Positions 1 to 8,718 of a stretch of DNA of 64,000 nt are shown here, one piece after another. The position numbers and the translations under genes are program-made. Position 1 is the stretch's first letter; every line of letters begins with the position of its first letter. Below the pieces are notes generated by a model that saw nothing but the letters and a program-made list of their open reading frames with translations, was not told where the DNA came from and searched no databases. The DNA is from Arthrobacter sp. 18067 (GTDB lineage Bacteria; Actinomycetota; Actinomycetes; Actinomycetales; Micrococcaceae): NCBI RefSeq assembly GCF_902706295.1, contig NZ_CACSJJ010000017.1:1-64000 (forward strand). The letters run 5' to 3'.

Positions 1-1
1 A

Positions 2-94
2 CCCCCCTCCTTCCTCGAACCCGACGACCTCGCCGCCCTCATGACCGGCACCCACGCCCCCACCGCACTCGGGCTCCACTCACAACCGGTCTAA
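2..94 (+). CDS. C-terminal end of an unidentified protein (cut by window edge)
   Basis: An open frame enters from the left edge and stops at TAA 92-94, leaving about 30 C-terminal residues (ending GLHSQPV). The stop is followed at once by an AAAGGAG ribosome site for the YciI-like gene at 109, so the two are probably co-transcribed. The fragment is too short and featureless to assign a family. Confidence 0.5.
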   Translation, partial: PPSFLEPDDLAALMTGTHAPTALGLHSQPV

Positions 95-108
95 GCAAAG
101 GAGAACGC

Positions 109-402
109 ATGTTTGTTGTATCCATCACTTACACGTCACCCGGGGAACTGGTCGCTTCCCACCGGCCCGCCCACGTCGAATGGCTCAAAGCCGCCTTCGC
201 CAGGGGAAGCCTGGATCTTGCAGGGTCAAAGTCCACGAAGGACAGGGGTCTCCTTCTCACGACCCACTCTGACCGGGAATCGCTCGAAGCGGAACTGGAT
301 CAGGACCCTTACCGGATCCATAACGTAGCAACCCACACGATTACGGAATTCGACGCCACCATGACATCCCGGCGTTGGCCCCGGCCGGACTCCGTGCAAT
401 AG
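109..402 (+). CDS. YciI-like domain protein
   Basis: A 97-residue protein with the compact ferredoxin-like layout of the YciI family. It has an N-terminal beta strand (FVVSITYTSP), the RPAHVEWL helix with the family's conserved His, and a following G-x-L-x-x-A-G segment. YciI proteins are small, presumed enzymatic or isomerase-like domains often encoded beside catabolic genes; no substrate can be read from the sequence. The start is fixed by AAAGGAG 4-5 nt upstream. It lies 15 nt after the truncated upstream frame and is probably the last or next-to-last gene of a catabolic operon to the left. Confidence 0.75.
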   Translation: MFVVSITYTSPGELVASHRPAHVEWLKAAFARGSLDLAGSKSTKDRGLLLTTHSDRESLEAELDQDPYRIHNVATHTITEFDATMTSRRWPRPDSVQ

Positions 403-420
403 AAGACCAGCAAACCTCAT

Positions 421-720
421 ATGGATGAAAGAAAGCAGCCAACTGCATACACAGGCTGCGAGCCGACGCTCATGACGCACTGGAAATACCTGTGGCGGCG
501 GGAGTTCGTGGAACTGCGCCGTGGCGGCGTAGTCACTGGGGCGGGATGGGTGGATGAACTGGCAATGGACGGCACCATCCTCTGGATCCACCGAAATGAT
601 GGCATGGGACGAACCATGATCGATCGCCTGCACGACGGCATCGATATCTGGCGTGTCGACCCCCGCGTACTTCAGAACCGTCCCGAAACAGCGGATTTCC
701 AAGCCCAGACAGGCGCGTAG
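421..720 (+). CDS. Small hypothetical protein
   Basis: A 99-residue frame rich in Trp, Arg and Asp (HWKYLWRREF, DGTILWIHRNDGMGR, DGIDIWRVDP). The composition looks like a genuine soluble protein, but I recognise no family. There is no good ribosome site before ATG 421; the internal ATG at 472 (MTHWKY) may be the true start. It follows the YciI gene by 18 nt on the same strand. A longer antisense frame (226-756) overlaps it but has a far less protein-like composition. Confidence 0.5.
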   Translation: MDERKQPTAYTGCEPTLMTHWKYLWRREFVELRRGGVVTGAGWVDELAMDGTILWIHRNDGMGRTMIDRLHDGIDIWRVDPRVLQNRPETADFQAQTGA

Positions 721-1415
721 CCACGACGGACCATTGTGAATTGAGCAGGCAGTCACTTAAGCGTCTCTTCAATGGCACGCATGGGGTGTCGATTCAGAAA
801 CAGGTCAGACTCCCTGGTTCAATGTGGCTGATTCCCAGTTTCCACGAAGGTTTCAACAGCTGCAGCGAACGCGCTTGAGAAGTGCCCGGCTCATGCACGA
901 CAGCGACTACTGCTGAACTCCTGTCGCGGGAACGACAGTACAGGTCTCATCGCTCAAAACTGCCGAGCAGCCGGCCAAAGATACTTGGCATGCTCTGACT
1001 ACCCGGACAGTTCCCGGCTCTTGTCCCCCCAACGGCAAAGACTCAAAGCAGAACCGGTCCTACGAAACTACTTGAGTAGAGATATCGTCCGTTATCGCCC
1101 TTCGCCAACCAGCGGGCAACAGTCACGAGGCAACGCTGTACTTCAGGTAACGTACCGCCGCGATTCGGACGGATTAAAAGCAAAAGCGGAAGTCAGCGAG
1201 TGCCGGATGGGCCCCAGGCCTTCACTCAGACAAGCCGCCAGTGCCCCGAACTCGAAACGCACGACGTGCCCGCCCGGACACCCCGCACCCCCTCGGGACA
1301 CGAAAAACAATTGCCACTCTAGTTGGTCACAATATTCGAAACGCACCCAGCCCATTCAGGCTGCATCTCAAGGGCCAGACTCGGGACTTCGGAATCCGGG
1401 GCCGCGGGTACTCGG
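721..1415. other. Gene-poor stretch
   Basis: I see no convincing gene here. Frames such as 985-1449 have low-complexity, shadow-like translations, no ribosome site and no recognisable domain. The right part leads into the terminator hairpin of the leftward MFS gene. The stretch may contain decayed sequence, but nothing identifiable. Confidence 0.5.
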
Positions 1416-1472
1416 AAAACTGCTCCCCGGATCGAGAACTGAAATTTAGCAGTCTTCTCATCCGGGGAGCAG
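1416..1472 (-). terminator. Terminator of the leftward MHS transporter gene
   Basis: Perfect 13-nt arms (CTGCTCCCCGGAT at 1420-1432 and its complement at 1460-1472) are extended inward by GAGA/TCTC and ACTG/CAGT pairs. On the minus strand the hairpin is followed by TTTTCC. It lies 50 nt downstream of the transporter stop, as expected for an intrinsic terminator. Confidence 0.75.
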
Positions 1473-1522
1473 CCCGCCCTCATTAACGGCGCCTTGACCG
1501 TGCCCGCAATGCCGCGAGTTTT

Positions 1523-2911
1523 TTAGGTGTATTTGCTGTCGGAGAGACGGGTTCCCCGGGTTTCGCGGAATGCTTTGATGACGCAGATCAGCGAGACGAC
1601 GGCGACGGCGCATACGTACGCTGCCACAGCCCAGATTGAGCCGGTACTGGAGAGCAGGAACGTCGCGACCAGTGGCGCGGTGCCGCCGAAGATGCCGAAT
1701 GCGAGGTTGTAGGCCATGGCGCTGGCGGAGTACCGAACTTTGGTCGGGAAGAGTTCAGCCATGCTCACGGTCAGGGCAACGGAGATGAACATGATGGGGA
1801 TGAGGTAGATGAACTGTGCGGTGAGGGCGGCTGCGAAGGTGCCTGCCTGAACGACTGCGAAGGCCACGGGTACGAGCACGATGGCTGATACGCAGGCCAT
1901 GATGAGCATGGGTTTTCTGCCGATTTTGTCCACCATGATCCCAGAGACAACAAGCAAGGGAAGCAGGACACCAAGGGCGATGAAGTTCGAGGCCAGCGCC
2001 TGTTCCTTCGCCATGCCAAGGTTATTGCGCAGGTACCCGGGCAGGAACGTGACCCAGGTGAAGGATAGGACCGCGTTGGTGATGGCGAAGCCGGCAAAGA
2101 TAAGAATCGGCTTCCACTGGGTTTTCAGGGCCTCGGTCAGTGGTCGTTTGGTGATGACTTCTTCGGCCACACCCGCGGCTGCTGCGGCTTTTTGTTCCTC
2201 TTGCATGCGCCGGAACTCCGGGGTTTCATCGATCCGGAGCCGCAGGATCAGACCTACCAAGGTCAGTGGCAGAGTGATGAGGAAGGGTATCCTCCAGCCC
2301 CAGGCTTCCATGTCTGCGTCAGAGAGGGACGCTGCTACTAGTGCCGCGATTCCGGCGCCGGTCAGCAGCCCGGCGAAGACGCTGACGGAGAGGAAGCTGG
2401 TGTAGAGGCCTCGCTTCTTTGCGGGGGCGTATTCGACGATGAATGCCACGGCTCCTGCGTATTCACCGCCTTGGACAAGTCCTTGGGCTGCGCGGATGAG
2501 CAGCAGCATGACAGGAGCGGCGAAGCCGACTGCCGCATATGGGGGCAGAACGCCGATCAAGGTCGTGAGGAGGCCCATCGAAATGATGGCCACGGCGAGT
2601 GCGTTGCGGCGGCCGAGCCGGTCGCCGTACCGGCCGAAGATCATGCCTCCGAAGGGGCGCAGCAGGAAGGACAGGGCGAACCCGGCGTAGACACTCAGGA
2701 GCGCGGCTGTCCGGTCTTCTGCGGGAAAGAAGGAGGCGGCCATGTAAGGAGCCAGGTAGCCATAGATTCCGTAGTCGAATTGTTCAATGAAGTTGCCGAC
2801 GGTGCCGGCCAGGATGGGTTTTCTCAGAGCCTTGCCAGTAGGGGCATCGATCACGATGGGATCCCTTCCATCGGCAGCGGCCGTCCGGGGTGCTGGGTTT
2901 GTGGTTGACAC
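1523..2911 (-). CDS. MFS transporter, metabolite:H+ symporter (MHS/ProP-like) family
   Basis: A roughly 462-residue integral membrane protein with the MHS-family opening around residue 35 (AGTVGNFIEQFDYGIYGYLAP) and the loop 2-3 signature GGMIFGRYGDRLGRR. MHS symporters import organic acids, betaines or aromatic acids with protons. The start is placed at GTG 2911 because GGAGG lies 5 nt upstream; a longer frame to 2923 has no ribosome site. It is transcribed away from the catabolic operon at 3163, and the shared intergenic region carries a palindrome, so it probably imports that operon's substrate. Confidence 0.85.
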   Translation of the reverse strand: MSTTNPAPRTAAADGRDPIVIDAPTGKALRKPILAGTVGNFIEQFDYGIYGYLAPYMAASFFPAEDRTAALLSVYAGFALSFLLRPFGGMIFGRYGDRLGRRNALAVAIISMGLLTTLIGVLPPYAAVGFAAPVMLLLIRAAQGLVQGGEYAGAVAFIVEYAPAKKRGLYTSFLSVSVFAGLLTGAGIAALVAASLSDADMEAWGWRIPFLITLPLTLVGLILRLRIDETPEFRRMQEEQKAAAAAGVAEEVITKRPLTEALKTQWKPILIFAGFAITNAVLSFTWVTFLPGYLRNNLGMAKEQALASNFIALGVLLPLLVVSGIMVDKIGRKPMLIMACVSAIVLVPVAFAVVQAGTFAAALTAQFIYLIPIMFISVALTVSMAELFPTKVRYSASAMAYNLAFGIFGGTAPLVATFLLSSTGSIWAVAAYVCAVAVVSLICVIKAFRETRGTRLSDSKYT

Positions 2912-3111
2912 TCTTACCTCCACGTTGGGGCCATTCAGGCGGCCAGCCTGTCAGGGCGGTCCTGGGTTCCTATATGCCGCCCGGCACCTTGTGTGCGAGC
3001 TGGCAGGAGACGAACATTCCCGGACGCTACCGCAGTTACTGCAGTGCGGGACCGGGTTGTGATGTGGATTGGATCACATCGCTAAAACGACTGTACGGCC
3101 CAAATAAAAAT

Positions 3112-3133
3112 TGGTCAACCTATTGGTTGACCA
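3112..3133. promoter_or_regulatory. Palindromic operator, FadR/GntR type
   Basis: TGGTCAACC (3112-3120) and GGTTGACCA (3125-3133) are perfect inverted 9-mers separated by 4 nt. The right half, TGGTTGACCA, matches the TGGTnnACCA core known for FadR-subfamily GntR operators. It sits 30 nt before the first operon gene, between divergent genes, and the operon encodes a FadR-type regulator (7816-8604). Autoregulated control of both directions is the simplest reading. Confidence 0.6.
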
Positions 3134-3162
3134 TTTCTGAAACCGCCTGTAGCGTGAGTGTC

Positions 3163-4074
3163 ATGAACCCCAAACCCGTCATTGGCTTTATCGGACTGGG
3201 CCGTATGGGCGGCCCCATGGTCAGGAATCTGCTGCGCGCCGGCCACCCGGTAGTCGGATACGACATTGACCCACAAAAAATGAAAGACCTCACCGAATCC
3301 GGCGGTATCGCTGCTTCCTCACCGGCGGACGTGGCAGCACGGTCACTGCTGAGCTTCTCGATTGTCATGAACGATGACATCTTCCTTGACGTAGCGCTCG
3401 GCCCGGAGGGAGTCCTGTCCGGGGCCACCCCCGGGCACCTCTACAGCGATTTGAGCACGGTTTCGCCTGCGGCATCAGCCAAAGTCGCCCAGGCAATGGA
3501 AGCCGCTGGCGTCGGGTATCTTCGCGGCAAGGTCGCCGGAAGCATAGCGTTGGCCGAATCGGCCAAGCTGACCATTTTTGTCTCCGGCATGGAGGCTCAT
3601 GCCCGCGAGGCCGAACCGGTACTCTCGCTCCTCGGGGAGCGGGTACTCAATGTCGGCGACGGCGAAATGGCCCACTACCTCAAGCTGGTACACAGCGCCA
3701 TTGTCGGTGTCTATGCAGCATTGATCGGGGAAGCCCTTGCGTTCGGAGAGAAGGGCGGCCTGGACTTCGACCAAATGGTGGATGTCCTGGAATCCGGTCC
3801 CCTCGGATCGACCCAGCTTTCGCTGAAGGCTCCCATGCTCAAGGAGCGCCGTTTCGAAAATCCTCCGTCGGACATCAACACCGCGGCCAAAGATCTGGAC
3901 CTCGTGCTGTCTGCGGCCAAGGATTGCGCCGTCAGCATGCCCCTGACGTCGGCAGTGCGCCAGGTCATGACCCAGCAACAGGCGGCCGGTGCTGGCCGGA
4001 GGGATATTTGGTCGATCCTGGAGGCTTTCGAGGCCATGTCAGCCGTTGAACCGGCCGCGAAAGTAAAGTCGTGA
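3163..4074 (+). CDS. NAD(P)-dependent beta-hydroxyacid dehydrogenase (3-HIBDH/GarR-like)
   Basis: A 303-residue beta-hydroxyacid dehydrogenase. The N-terminal Rossmann motif is GFIGLGRMGGPMVRNLL (residues 7-23), the substrate-binding segment is the variant GKVAGSIALAESAKLTIFVSG (about 125-145), and the catalytic Lys lies in the helix MAHYLKLVHSAI. Family members reduce tartronate semialdehyde or oxidise 3-hydroxyisobutyrate or related hydroxyacids. In the usual G-x-x-G signature the segment reads VAGSIALAE, so specificity is uncertain. The start is ATG 3163, with an in-frame GTG at 3154 as alternative. It overlaps the aldo/keto reductase by 4 nt (GTGA). Together with the HpcH/HpaI aldolase it resembles a GarL/GarR pair. 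Confidence 0.85.
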   Translation: MNPKPVIGFIGLGRMGGPMVRNLLRAGHPVVGYDIDPQKMKDLTESGGIAASSPADVAARSLLSFSIVMNDDIFLDVALGPEGVLSGATPGHLYSDLSTVSPAASAKVAQAMEAAGVGYLRGKVAGSIALAESAKLTIFVSGMEAHAREAEPVLSLLGERVLNVGDGEMAHYLKLVHSAIVGVYAALIGEALAFGEKGGLDFDQMVDVLESGPLGSTQLSLKAPMLKERRFENPPSDINTAAKDLDLVLSAAKDCAVSMPLTSAVRQVMTQQQAAGAGRRDIWSILEAFEAMSAVEPAAKVKS

Positions 4075-5060
4075 CCACCCGGTCCGGGATGCTCACGGAA
4101 CTCCCGAACACCGACCTTACTGTGTCCGCTCTCTGCCTCGGCGGCAATCGCCTGGGCTCCGAATTGGATCAGGCTGCGTCCTTCGACTTACTCGACACGT
4201 TCTTTGACTTAGGCGGGAACTTCATCGATACAGCCCTGGTCTACGCGGACTGGAACCAAGGTATTGAGCGCAGCTGCAGCGAGCGGACCATCGGACGTTG
4301 GCTTGGAGCTCAGGACCGCAGCAAACTCGTCATTGCTACCAAAGGCGGCCACCCTGCTTTGGATAATCCAGGCGTTTCCCGACTGGACCGGGGAAACCTG
4401 CGCGACGATGCGCACCGCAGCATCGAAAACCTCGGCGGCACCCCCTTGGACCTCTACTATCTGCACCGGGACGACGCTACCCGTCCCATCGCCGAGATCC
4501 TGGAGACGCTGGAGGAGCTGGTCTCTGACGGGCTGATCCGACATTACGCAGCCAGCAACTTTTCGGCAGCGCGGCTTACAGAAGCAGCGGCCTGGGCCAC
4601 CGCAAACGACGTGCCGGGTTTTGTAGCGCACCAGCTGGAATGGAGCCTGGCCCAGCCGAGGCATGACGCAGTAATGCCCGACCTGACGTGGATGGACGAG
4701 GAGCTCCTGACCCTCCACGAGGAACAAAAGCTCACAGCGATTCCATATTCATCTCAAGCCCGAGGGTATTTTGACAAAGCATTACCCGATCAACCCGTCC
4801 CGGCCTCCGTACACAGGTACGACACAGTGCGCAACGCTTCCGCGCTCAAGACAGTCACGGAAATCGCTCACAGGCTGGACGTCGACAAATCCACCGTTGC
4901 CTTGGCCGGACTATTGCAAACACCGCTGACAACGGTGCCTGTCATCGGCTGCAGAACCTTGGAACAACTACGCAGCAGCTGGGCGGCCCTGGACCTGGAT
5001 CTGTCCGCTGAGGACCGCGAACGACTGGCCGCGCACGCTATGGCGGGGCAATCCTCATGA
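4071..5060 (+). CDS. Aldo/keto reductase
   Basis: A 329-residue AKR-fold enzyme with the expected active-site set: Asp and Tyr in FIDTALVYADW (about residues 47-57), Lys in VIATKGG (about 88) and His in LYYLHRDD (about 128). The C-terminal cofactor loop includes TVPVIGCRT. AKRs reduce or oxidise carbonyls and sugars with NAD(P)H. The GTG start overlaps the upstream stop and its own stop overlaps the hydrolase start (ATGA), so translation is coupled. The substrate is probably a sugar- or lactone-type intermediate of this operon, by context only. Confidence 0.85.
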   Translation: MTTRSGMLTELPNTDLTVSALCLGGNRLGSELDQAASFDLLDTFFDLGGNFIDTALVYADWNQGIERSCSERTIGRWLGAQDRSKLVIATKGGHPALDNPGVSRLDRGNLRDDAHRSIENLGGTPLDLYYLHRDDATRPIAEILETLEELVSDGLIRHYAASNFSAARLTEAAAWATANDVPGFVAHQLEWSLAQPRHDAVMPDLTWMDEELLTLHEEQKLTAIPYSSQARGYFDKALPDQPVPASVHRYDTVRNASALKTVTEIAHRLDVDKSTVALAGLLQTPLTTVPVIGCRTLEQLRSSWAALDLDLSAEDRERLAAHAMAGQSS

Positions 5061-5827
5061 AGACCGTCCTGCCACCGATCATTCTGATTCCAGGCATGCA
5101 ATGTGACGAGAGCATGTTTGAAGGAATCATCCACCGGCTATGGACGCTGATGCCTGAGGCCCGACTGGAGGTACACCTCCTACACCAGACCGGGCTGGAC
5201 GCCGCCGTGTCGGCCCTGATGGCAAGGATCGATCAGCCGGCCATCCTGGTGGGACACTCGCTCGGGGGCACCGTCGCCATGGCCCTGGCACGAAGGTTCC
5301 CGGAACGAGTCGCGGGCCTCGCCCTCGTCTGCGCGAGCCCGCGGCCACCGCGGCCTACCCAGCTGACCTATTGGACCAGCCTTCTCCGCCGCCTCAAGGA
5401 CGGTGACCTGGTGGGGATTGTCGATGAGATTGTCCCCTCGCTGGTGGGAAGCACCACGGCCTCCGCCTACGCGGCCAACCACTACCAGACCTGCCGGCGT
5501 ATGGCGCTGAACACCGGCGCGCCGGGCCTCGCCGGTCAGCTGCGAATCCAGCTCGACCGCGTTGATGAACGCCCTGCGCTCGGCAGTTATGCCGGCCCGC
5601 TCCTCGCGATGGCAGCCGACGACGATTGCCTCGTTCCGTCAGCAGCGGTCAGGGAAATCAGCGCCTCCACGCCCAGGGGCGAATTCGCCCTCATCCCCCG
5701 GGCAACCCACATGGCACCGCTGACCATGCCGGGGACTGTAGCCAGCACGATTGGGTCCTGGCTCCATAAAAACTTCTCCCACCCGGGCATCAACGCCTTC
5801 ACCACAGAAACCCAGAAAGTAGAGTAA
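5057..5827 (+). CDS. Alpha/beta-fold hydrolase
   Basis: A 256-residue alpha/beta hydrolase. The nucleophile elbow is GHSLGG (about residues 66-71, Ser68). An acidic residue follows the MAADDDC strand, and the late catalytic His lies in PRATHMAPLTMP. The PGMQCDESMFEGI opening is typical of small esterase, lactonase or enol-lactone hydrolase relatives. It is translationally coupled on both sides (4-nt overlap upstream, stop/start sharing at 5827), so it probably hydrolyses an ester, lactone or C-C bond in the same pathway. Confidence 0.82.
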   Translation: MKTVLPPIILIPGMQCDESMFEGIIHRLWTLMPEARLEVHLLHQTGLDAAVSALMARIDQPAILVGHSLGGTVAMALARRFPERVAGLALVCASPRPPRPTQLTYWTSLLRRLKDGDLVGIVDEIVPSLVGSTTASAYAANHYQTCRRMALNTGAPGLAGQLRIQLDRVDERPALGSYAGPLLAMAADDDCLVPSAAVREISASTPRGEFALIPRATHMAPLTMPGTVASTIGSWLHKNFSHPGINAFTTETQKVE

Positions 5828-6987
5828 TGATTAACAACCCAGTCATCAGTGCCAGCGAGCTTGAACGCCGCACCATCCGCCGGACGGACCTGGTTTCCTG
5901 CAACGCCGCGTTCATTGACTGCCGCACCCCGGGGTCGGACAAGAAAGAGAACTACGCGCTCATCGGCGGCGGCGTGTCCCAGAACGCCGGGCAAGTCATC
6001 AACCTGCAAGAAGACCACGGCTACAACATCGGCGCCGCTGCCATGCCCAACGGCGTCACCAACTCCCTCCACATGCACTTCACCGCCGAAGTGTTCTTCA
6101 ACTTCCGGGGAACCTGGCGGTTCCGTTGGGGCAAGGACGGCAACGGCGGAGATTACGTCTCCCAGGAAGGAGACATCATCACCGTGCCGACATGGATCTT
6201 CCGCGGCTTCACGAACGAAGGAACCGACGACGGCTGGCTGTTCACCGCCTTGGGGCAATCTGACACCGGAGGAATTATTTGGGGGCCCTCCGTTCTGAAC
6301 GAAGCCGAAGGGCACGGCCTGTACCTGACATCCGATAACCGACTGATTGACACAGTTGCCGGGGATCAACTACCCGACGACGAGAACATACTCATCAGGC
6401 CCATGCCCGCCGACGTCGTTGAGTCACTCCGTACCTACTCACCCGAGGAAATGCGCGCCCGCATCACCACCCGGGATGACCTGGTGTACTTCGAGCACCC
6501 GTTCCTCTGCTCCTCCATCCCTGGAGGCGGTGCCCAACTCGCAGCGGTCATCGGCTACGGCATGGCCGAAGACCGTGACATCGCCCCCAGGGTCTCCAAC
6601 CCCCATTCCTTCAACGTCGCCTGGCTGCGTGCCCGGGAAGGCGAAGGCATGCTCCAGCACTGGCACTCCGAAACACAAGTACTGATCGTCAAGAGCGGCT
6701 CCTGGACCGTCACCCTCAACGAAGGCACGGAACAAGTTCAGGTCACTTTGGAACCTGAAGACACCCTGTCAGTGCCGCGAAACGCATGGCGGACCATCCG
6801 GAACACATCCGCACCCGACGACTCCGAATTCGGGGAGCTGCTGGTCATCAACGGAGGAGATGCCCGGGTACGGTTGCACTGGTCACCTGAAGTCTGGAAA
6901 GAGGTCAACGACAAGGGACTGTCACGGGACGCTGACGGGTACATCGCCCCCATGTTCCTCCTGGCCATGATGACCGACGACGACTAG
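5827..6987 (+). CDS. Bicupin protein, gentisate-dioxygenase-like
   Basis: A 386-residue protein with two cupin domains. The N-terminal one (about residues 60-135) has metal-ligand-like residues in LHMHFTAEVFF and the second-motif region around VPTWIFRGFTN. The C-terminal one (about 260-350) has QHWHSETQVLIVKSGSW and SVPRNAWRTIRN. Iron-dependent bicupins include gentisate and salicylate dioxygenases, quercetinases and related oxygenases, so ring or C-C cleavage is possible. The start ATG overlaps the hydrolase TAA by one base. A non-oxygenase isomerase role cannot be excluded. Confidence 0.75.
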   Translation: MINNPVISASELERRTIRRTDLVSCNAAFIDCRTPGSDKKENYALIGGGVSQNAGQVINLQEDHGYNIGAAAMPNGVTNSLHMHFTAEVFFNFRGTWRFRWGKDGNGGDYVSQEGDIITVPTWIFRGFTNEGTDDGWLFTALGQSDTGGIIWGPSVLNEAEGHGLYLTSDNRLIDTVAGDQLPDDENILIRPMPADVVESLRTYSPEEMRARITTRDDLVYFEHPFLCSSIPGGGAQLAAVIGYGMAEDRDIAPRVSNPHSFNVAWLRAREGEGMLQHWHSETQVLIVKSGSWTVTLNEGTEQVQVTLEPEDTLSVPRNAWRTIRNTSAPDDSEFGELLVINGGDARVRLHWSPEVWKEVNDKGLSRDADGYIAPMFLLAMMTDDD

Positions 6988-7022
6988 GACCTCCGAACTT
7001 CCTGAGAGGAACGAGACCAAAC

Positions 7023-7814
7023 ATGCGCGAAAACAGCCTATGCAATGTCATCCGCAGCGGAAACACTGCGGTCAACGCCTGGATATCGACGGACAGCAGC
7101 TACAGCGCAGAAGTACTAGCCAACACAGGCTTCGACAGCGTGACCATCGACGCACAGCACGGCATGTTCGGCCCCGACACCGTGGTGAAGCTTCTGCAAG
7201 CAGTATCGGCAAGCCCGGCAACTCCCATGGTGCGGCCCACCTCTGTCAACCTCGCTGAGATTGGCTGGCTGCTCGATGCCGGCGCCTACGGCATCATCGC
7301 CCCTTCCGTTGACTCCCCCGAACTGGCCCGGGAACTGGTGGACGCGTGCTTCTACCCACCGCTGGGCCGCCGCTCTTTCGGCCCCTCCCGGGGCCTGCTC
7401 TACGGCGGATCCGATTACGCAACGGAAGCGAACCACGCGATCGTGCCTTGGGCAATGATCGAATCCGGCGATGCCGTTGAACAGATGGACGCCATCATGT
7501 CCACCCCCGGACTCTATGGCGTCTATCTCGGCCCCAACGACCTCGCCCTGGACCTTGGATTAAAAGCTGGTGGCGACATCGCCGGACCAGTGGCTGACAT
7601 TGCCCACCGCATCGTCGAACGGGCACACCGGCACGGCCTGGCCGCAGGATTGTTTTGCTCCGGGGCGGAGGAAGCCACAAAATGGGCTGATGCCGGCTTT
7701 GATCTCGTCACACCCGGCAACGACGTTTCCATGCTGCGGTCAGCAGCGACCCAGAGAATCGCTGCGATCCGTGATCCGGCAAAGACTCTCACCGCGACAA
7801 CAGGAGGGTACTGA
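7023..7814 (+). CDS. HpcH/HpaI-family class II aldolase
   Basis: A 263-residue (beta/alpha)8 aldolase. The catalytic His lies in DAQHGMFG (about 42-46), the pyruvate-anchoring Arg in MVRPTS (about 70), and metal ligands in WAMIESGDAVEQMDAI (Glu about 146) and YLGPNDLALDLG (Asp about 172). Members cleave 4-hydroxy-2-oxo acids to pyruvate plus an aldehyde (HpaI, GarL, RhmA). GAGAGGA provides a ribosome site before ATG 7023. With the GarR-like dehydrogenase it suggests that the pathway ends in pyruvate and a semialdehyde that is reduced. Confidence 0.87.
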   Translation: MRENSLCNVIRSGNTAVNAWISTDSSYSAEVLANTGFDSVTIDAQHGMFGPDTVVKLLQAVSASPATPMVRPTSVNLAEIGWLLDAGAYGIIAPSVDSPELARELVDACFYPPLGRRSFGPSRGLLYGGSDYATEANHAIVPWAMIESGDAVEQMDAIMSTPGLYGVYLGPNDLALDLGLKAGGDIAGPVADIAHRIVERAHRHGLAAGLFCSGAEEATKWADAGFDLVTPGNDVSMLRSAATQRIAAIRDPAKTLTATTGGY

Positions 7815-7815
7815 C

Positions 7816-8604
7816 ATGAGTACACCAACAGCCAAGACACGACGACTCACCGCCGGGTCCTACGCGCACCTGGTATTGACTGACGAGGCGGAAGCAGCCG
7901 CAGAGAACAGCCAGACCCCGGTGGTTGACCTCACTCAGAAGCTGCTCGCGTTCCTGGCCCAAAGCGATGTAGTCCCCGGACAACGTCTGGCCGGGGAACG
8001 CCAACTCGCCGAACAGATGGGCGTTGGCCGCAGCGTCATCCGCGAAGCGCTCAAACTGCTGACCGTGCTCGGCTTCCTGGAAGTCCGTCAAGGCGATGGC
8101 ACCTACCTCACCAATAAGACATCGAACCTTCTACCCCGCATCGTTGAATGGGGACTCTTTCTCGGAGACCATTCCATAGACGCACTGATTGAGGCGCGCT
8201 CAACCTTGGAAGTCTCACTGGCGGGGATGGCCGCAGGGGCGGCCAGCGAAGTGGACAAGGACCGGATCAACACGGTGTTCGCTGAAATGCAGTCCTCTGC
8301 CGAGGACCGAGACCTCGAACGATACGCCAAAGCCGACATCGCTTTTCACCTGGCGATCGCGAAAGCCAGCGGGAACCCAGTGCTCGAGGGCGTCATCATC
8401 AATATCCGCAGTCTCATGCAGACCTGGACCGACAAAGTACTCAACCATGTGGACCTCAACGAATCCCTGGCCCTCCACGTACCCATCATGAACGCAATCA
8501 ACGACGAAGACCCTGCTGCTGCACGCACCGCCATGCAGCACCACATGGATGAAGCCATCGCAAACCTGCGCAAGACCACCTCATCCATGTCCGAGACCGC
8601 CTAA
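7816..8604 (+). CDS. GntR-family transcriptional regulator, FadR/FCD subfamily
   Basis: A 262-residue regulator. The winged helix (about 40-105) contains GERQLAEQMGVGRSVIREAL and the wing LEVRQGDGTYLT. The C-terminal FCD domain has Asp/His metal-ligand positions in DIAFHLAIAKASGNP and later His residues in LHVPIMNAI and MQHHMDEA. The start is ATG 7816, with AGGAGG 8 nt upstream, 1 nt after the aldolase stop. FadR-type proteins bind TGGTnnACCA-like palindromes and release DNA on binding organic-acid metabolites; the palindrome at 3112-3133 is the obvious target. Confidence 0.9.
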   Translation: MSTPTAKTRRLTAGSYAHLVLTDEAEAAAENSQTPVVDLTQKLLAFLAQSDVVPGQRLAGERQLAEQMGVGRSVIREALKLLTVLGFLEVRQGDGTYLTNKTSNLLPRIVEWGLFLGDHSIDALIEARSTLEVSLAGMAAGAASEVDKDRINTVFAEMQSSAEDRDLERYAKADIAFHLAIAKASGNPVLEGVIINIRSLMQTWTDKVLNHVDLNESLALHVPIMNAINDEDPAAARTAMQHHMDEAIANLRKTTSSMSETA

Positions 8605-8718
8605 CCTCCGCCTTTCCAATGTCCACAGTCCCGGCAGCAACAAGCCCAGTGGACAGTCATTTCGGCCTGCCTTCGCAGCGACGCAGCAGGCTCCTCTCCT
8701 CAAACCCAAGGACATTCC

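Noticed and set aside
226..756. Minus-strand frame of about 176 codons overlapping the YciI and small hypothetical genes
   Set aside because: No ribosome site; atypical Cys/His-rich composition; it covers two plausible plus-strand genes.
985..1449. Plus-strand frame of 154 codons in the gap before the MHS transporter
   Set aside because: Low-complexity translation, no ribosome site, and it runs through the transporter's terminator hairpin.
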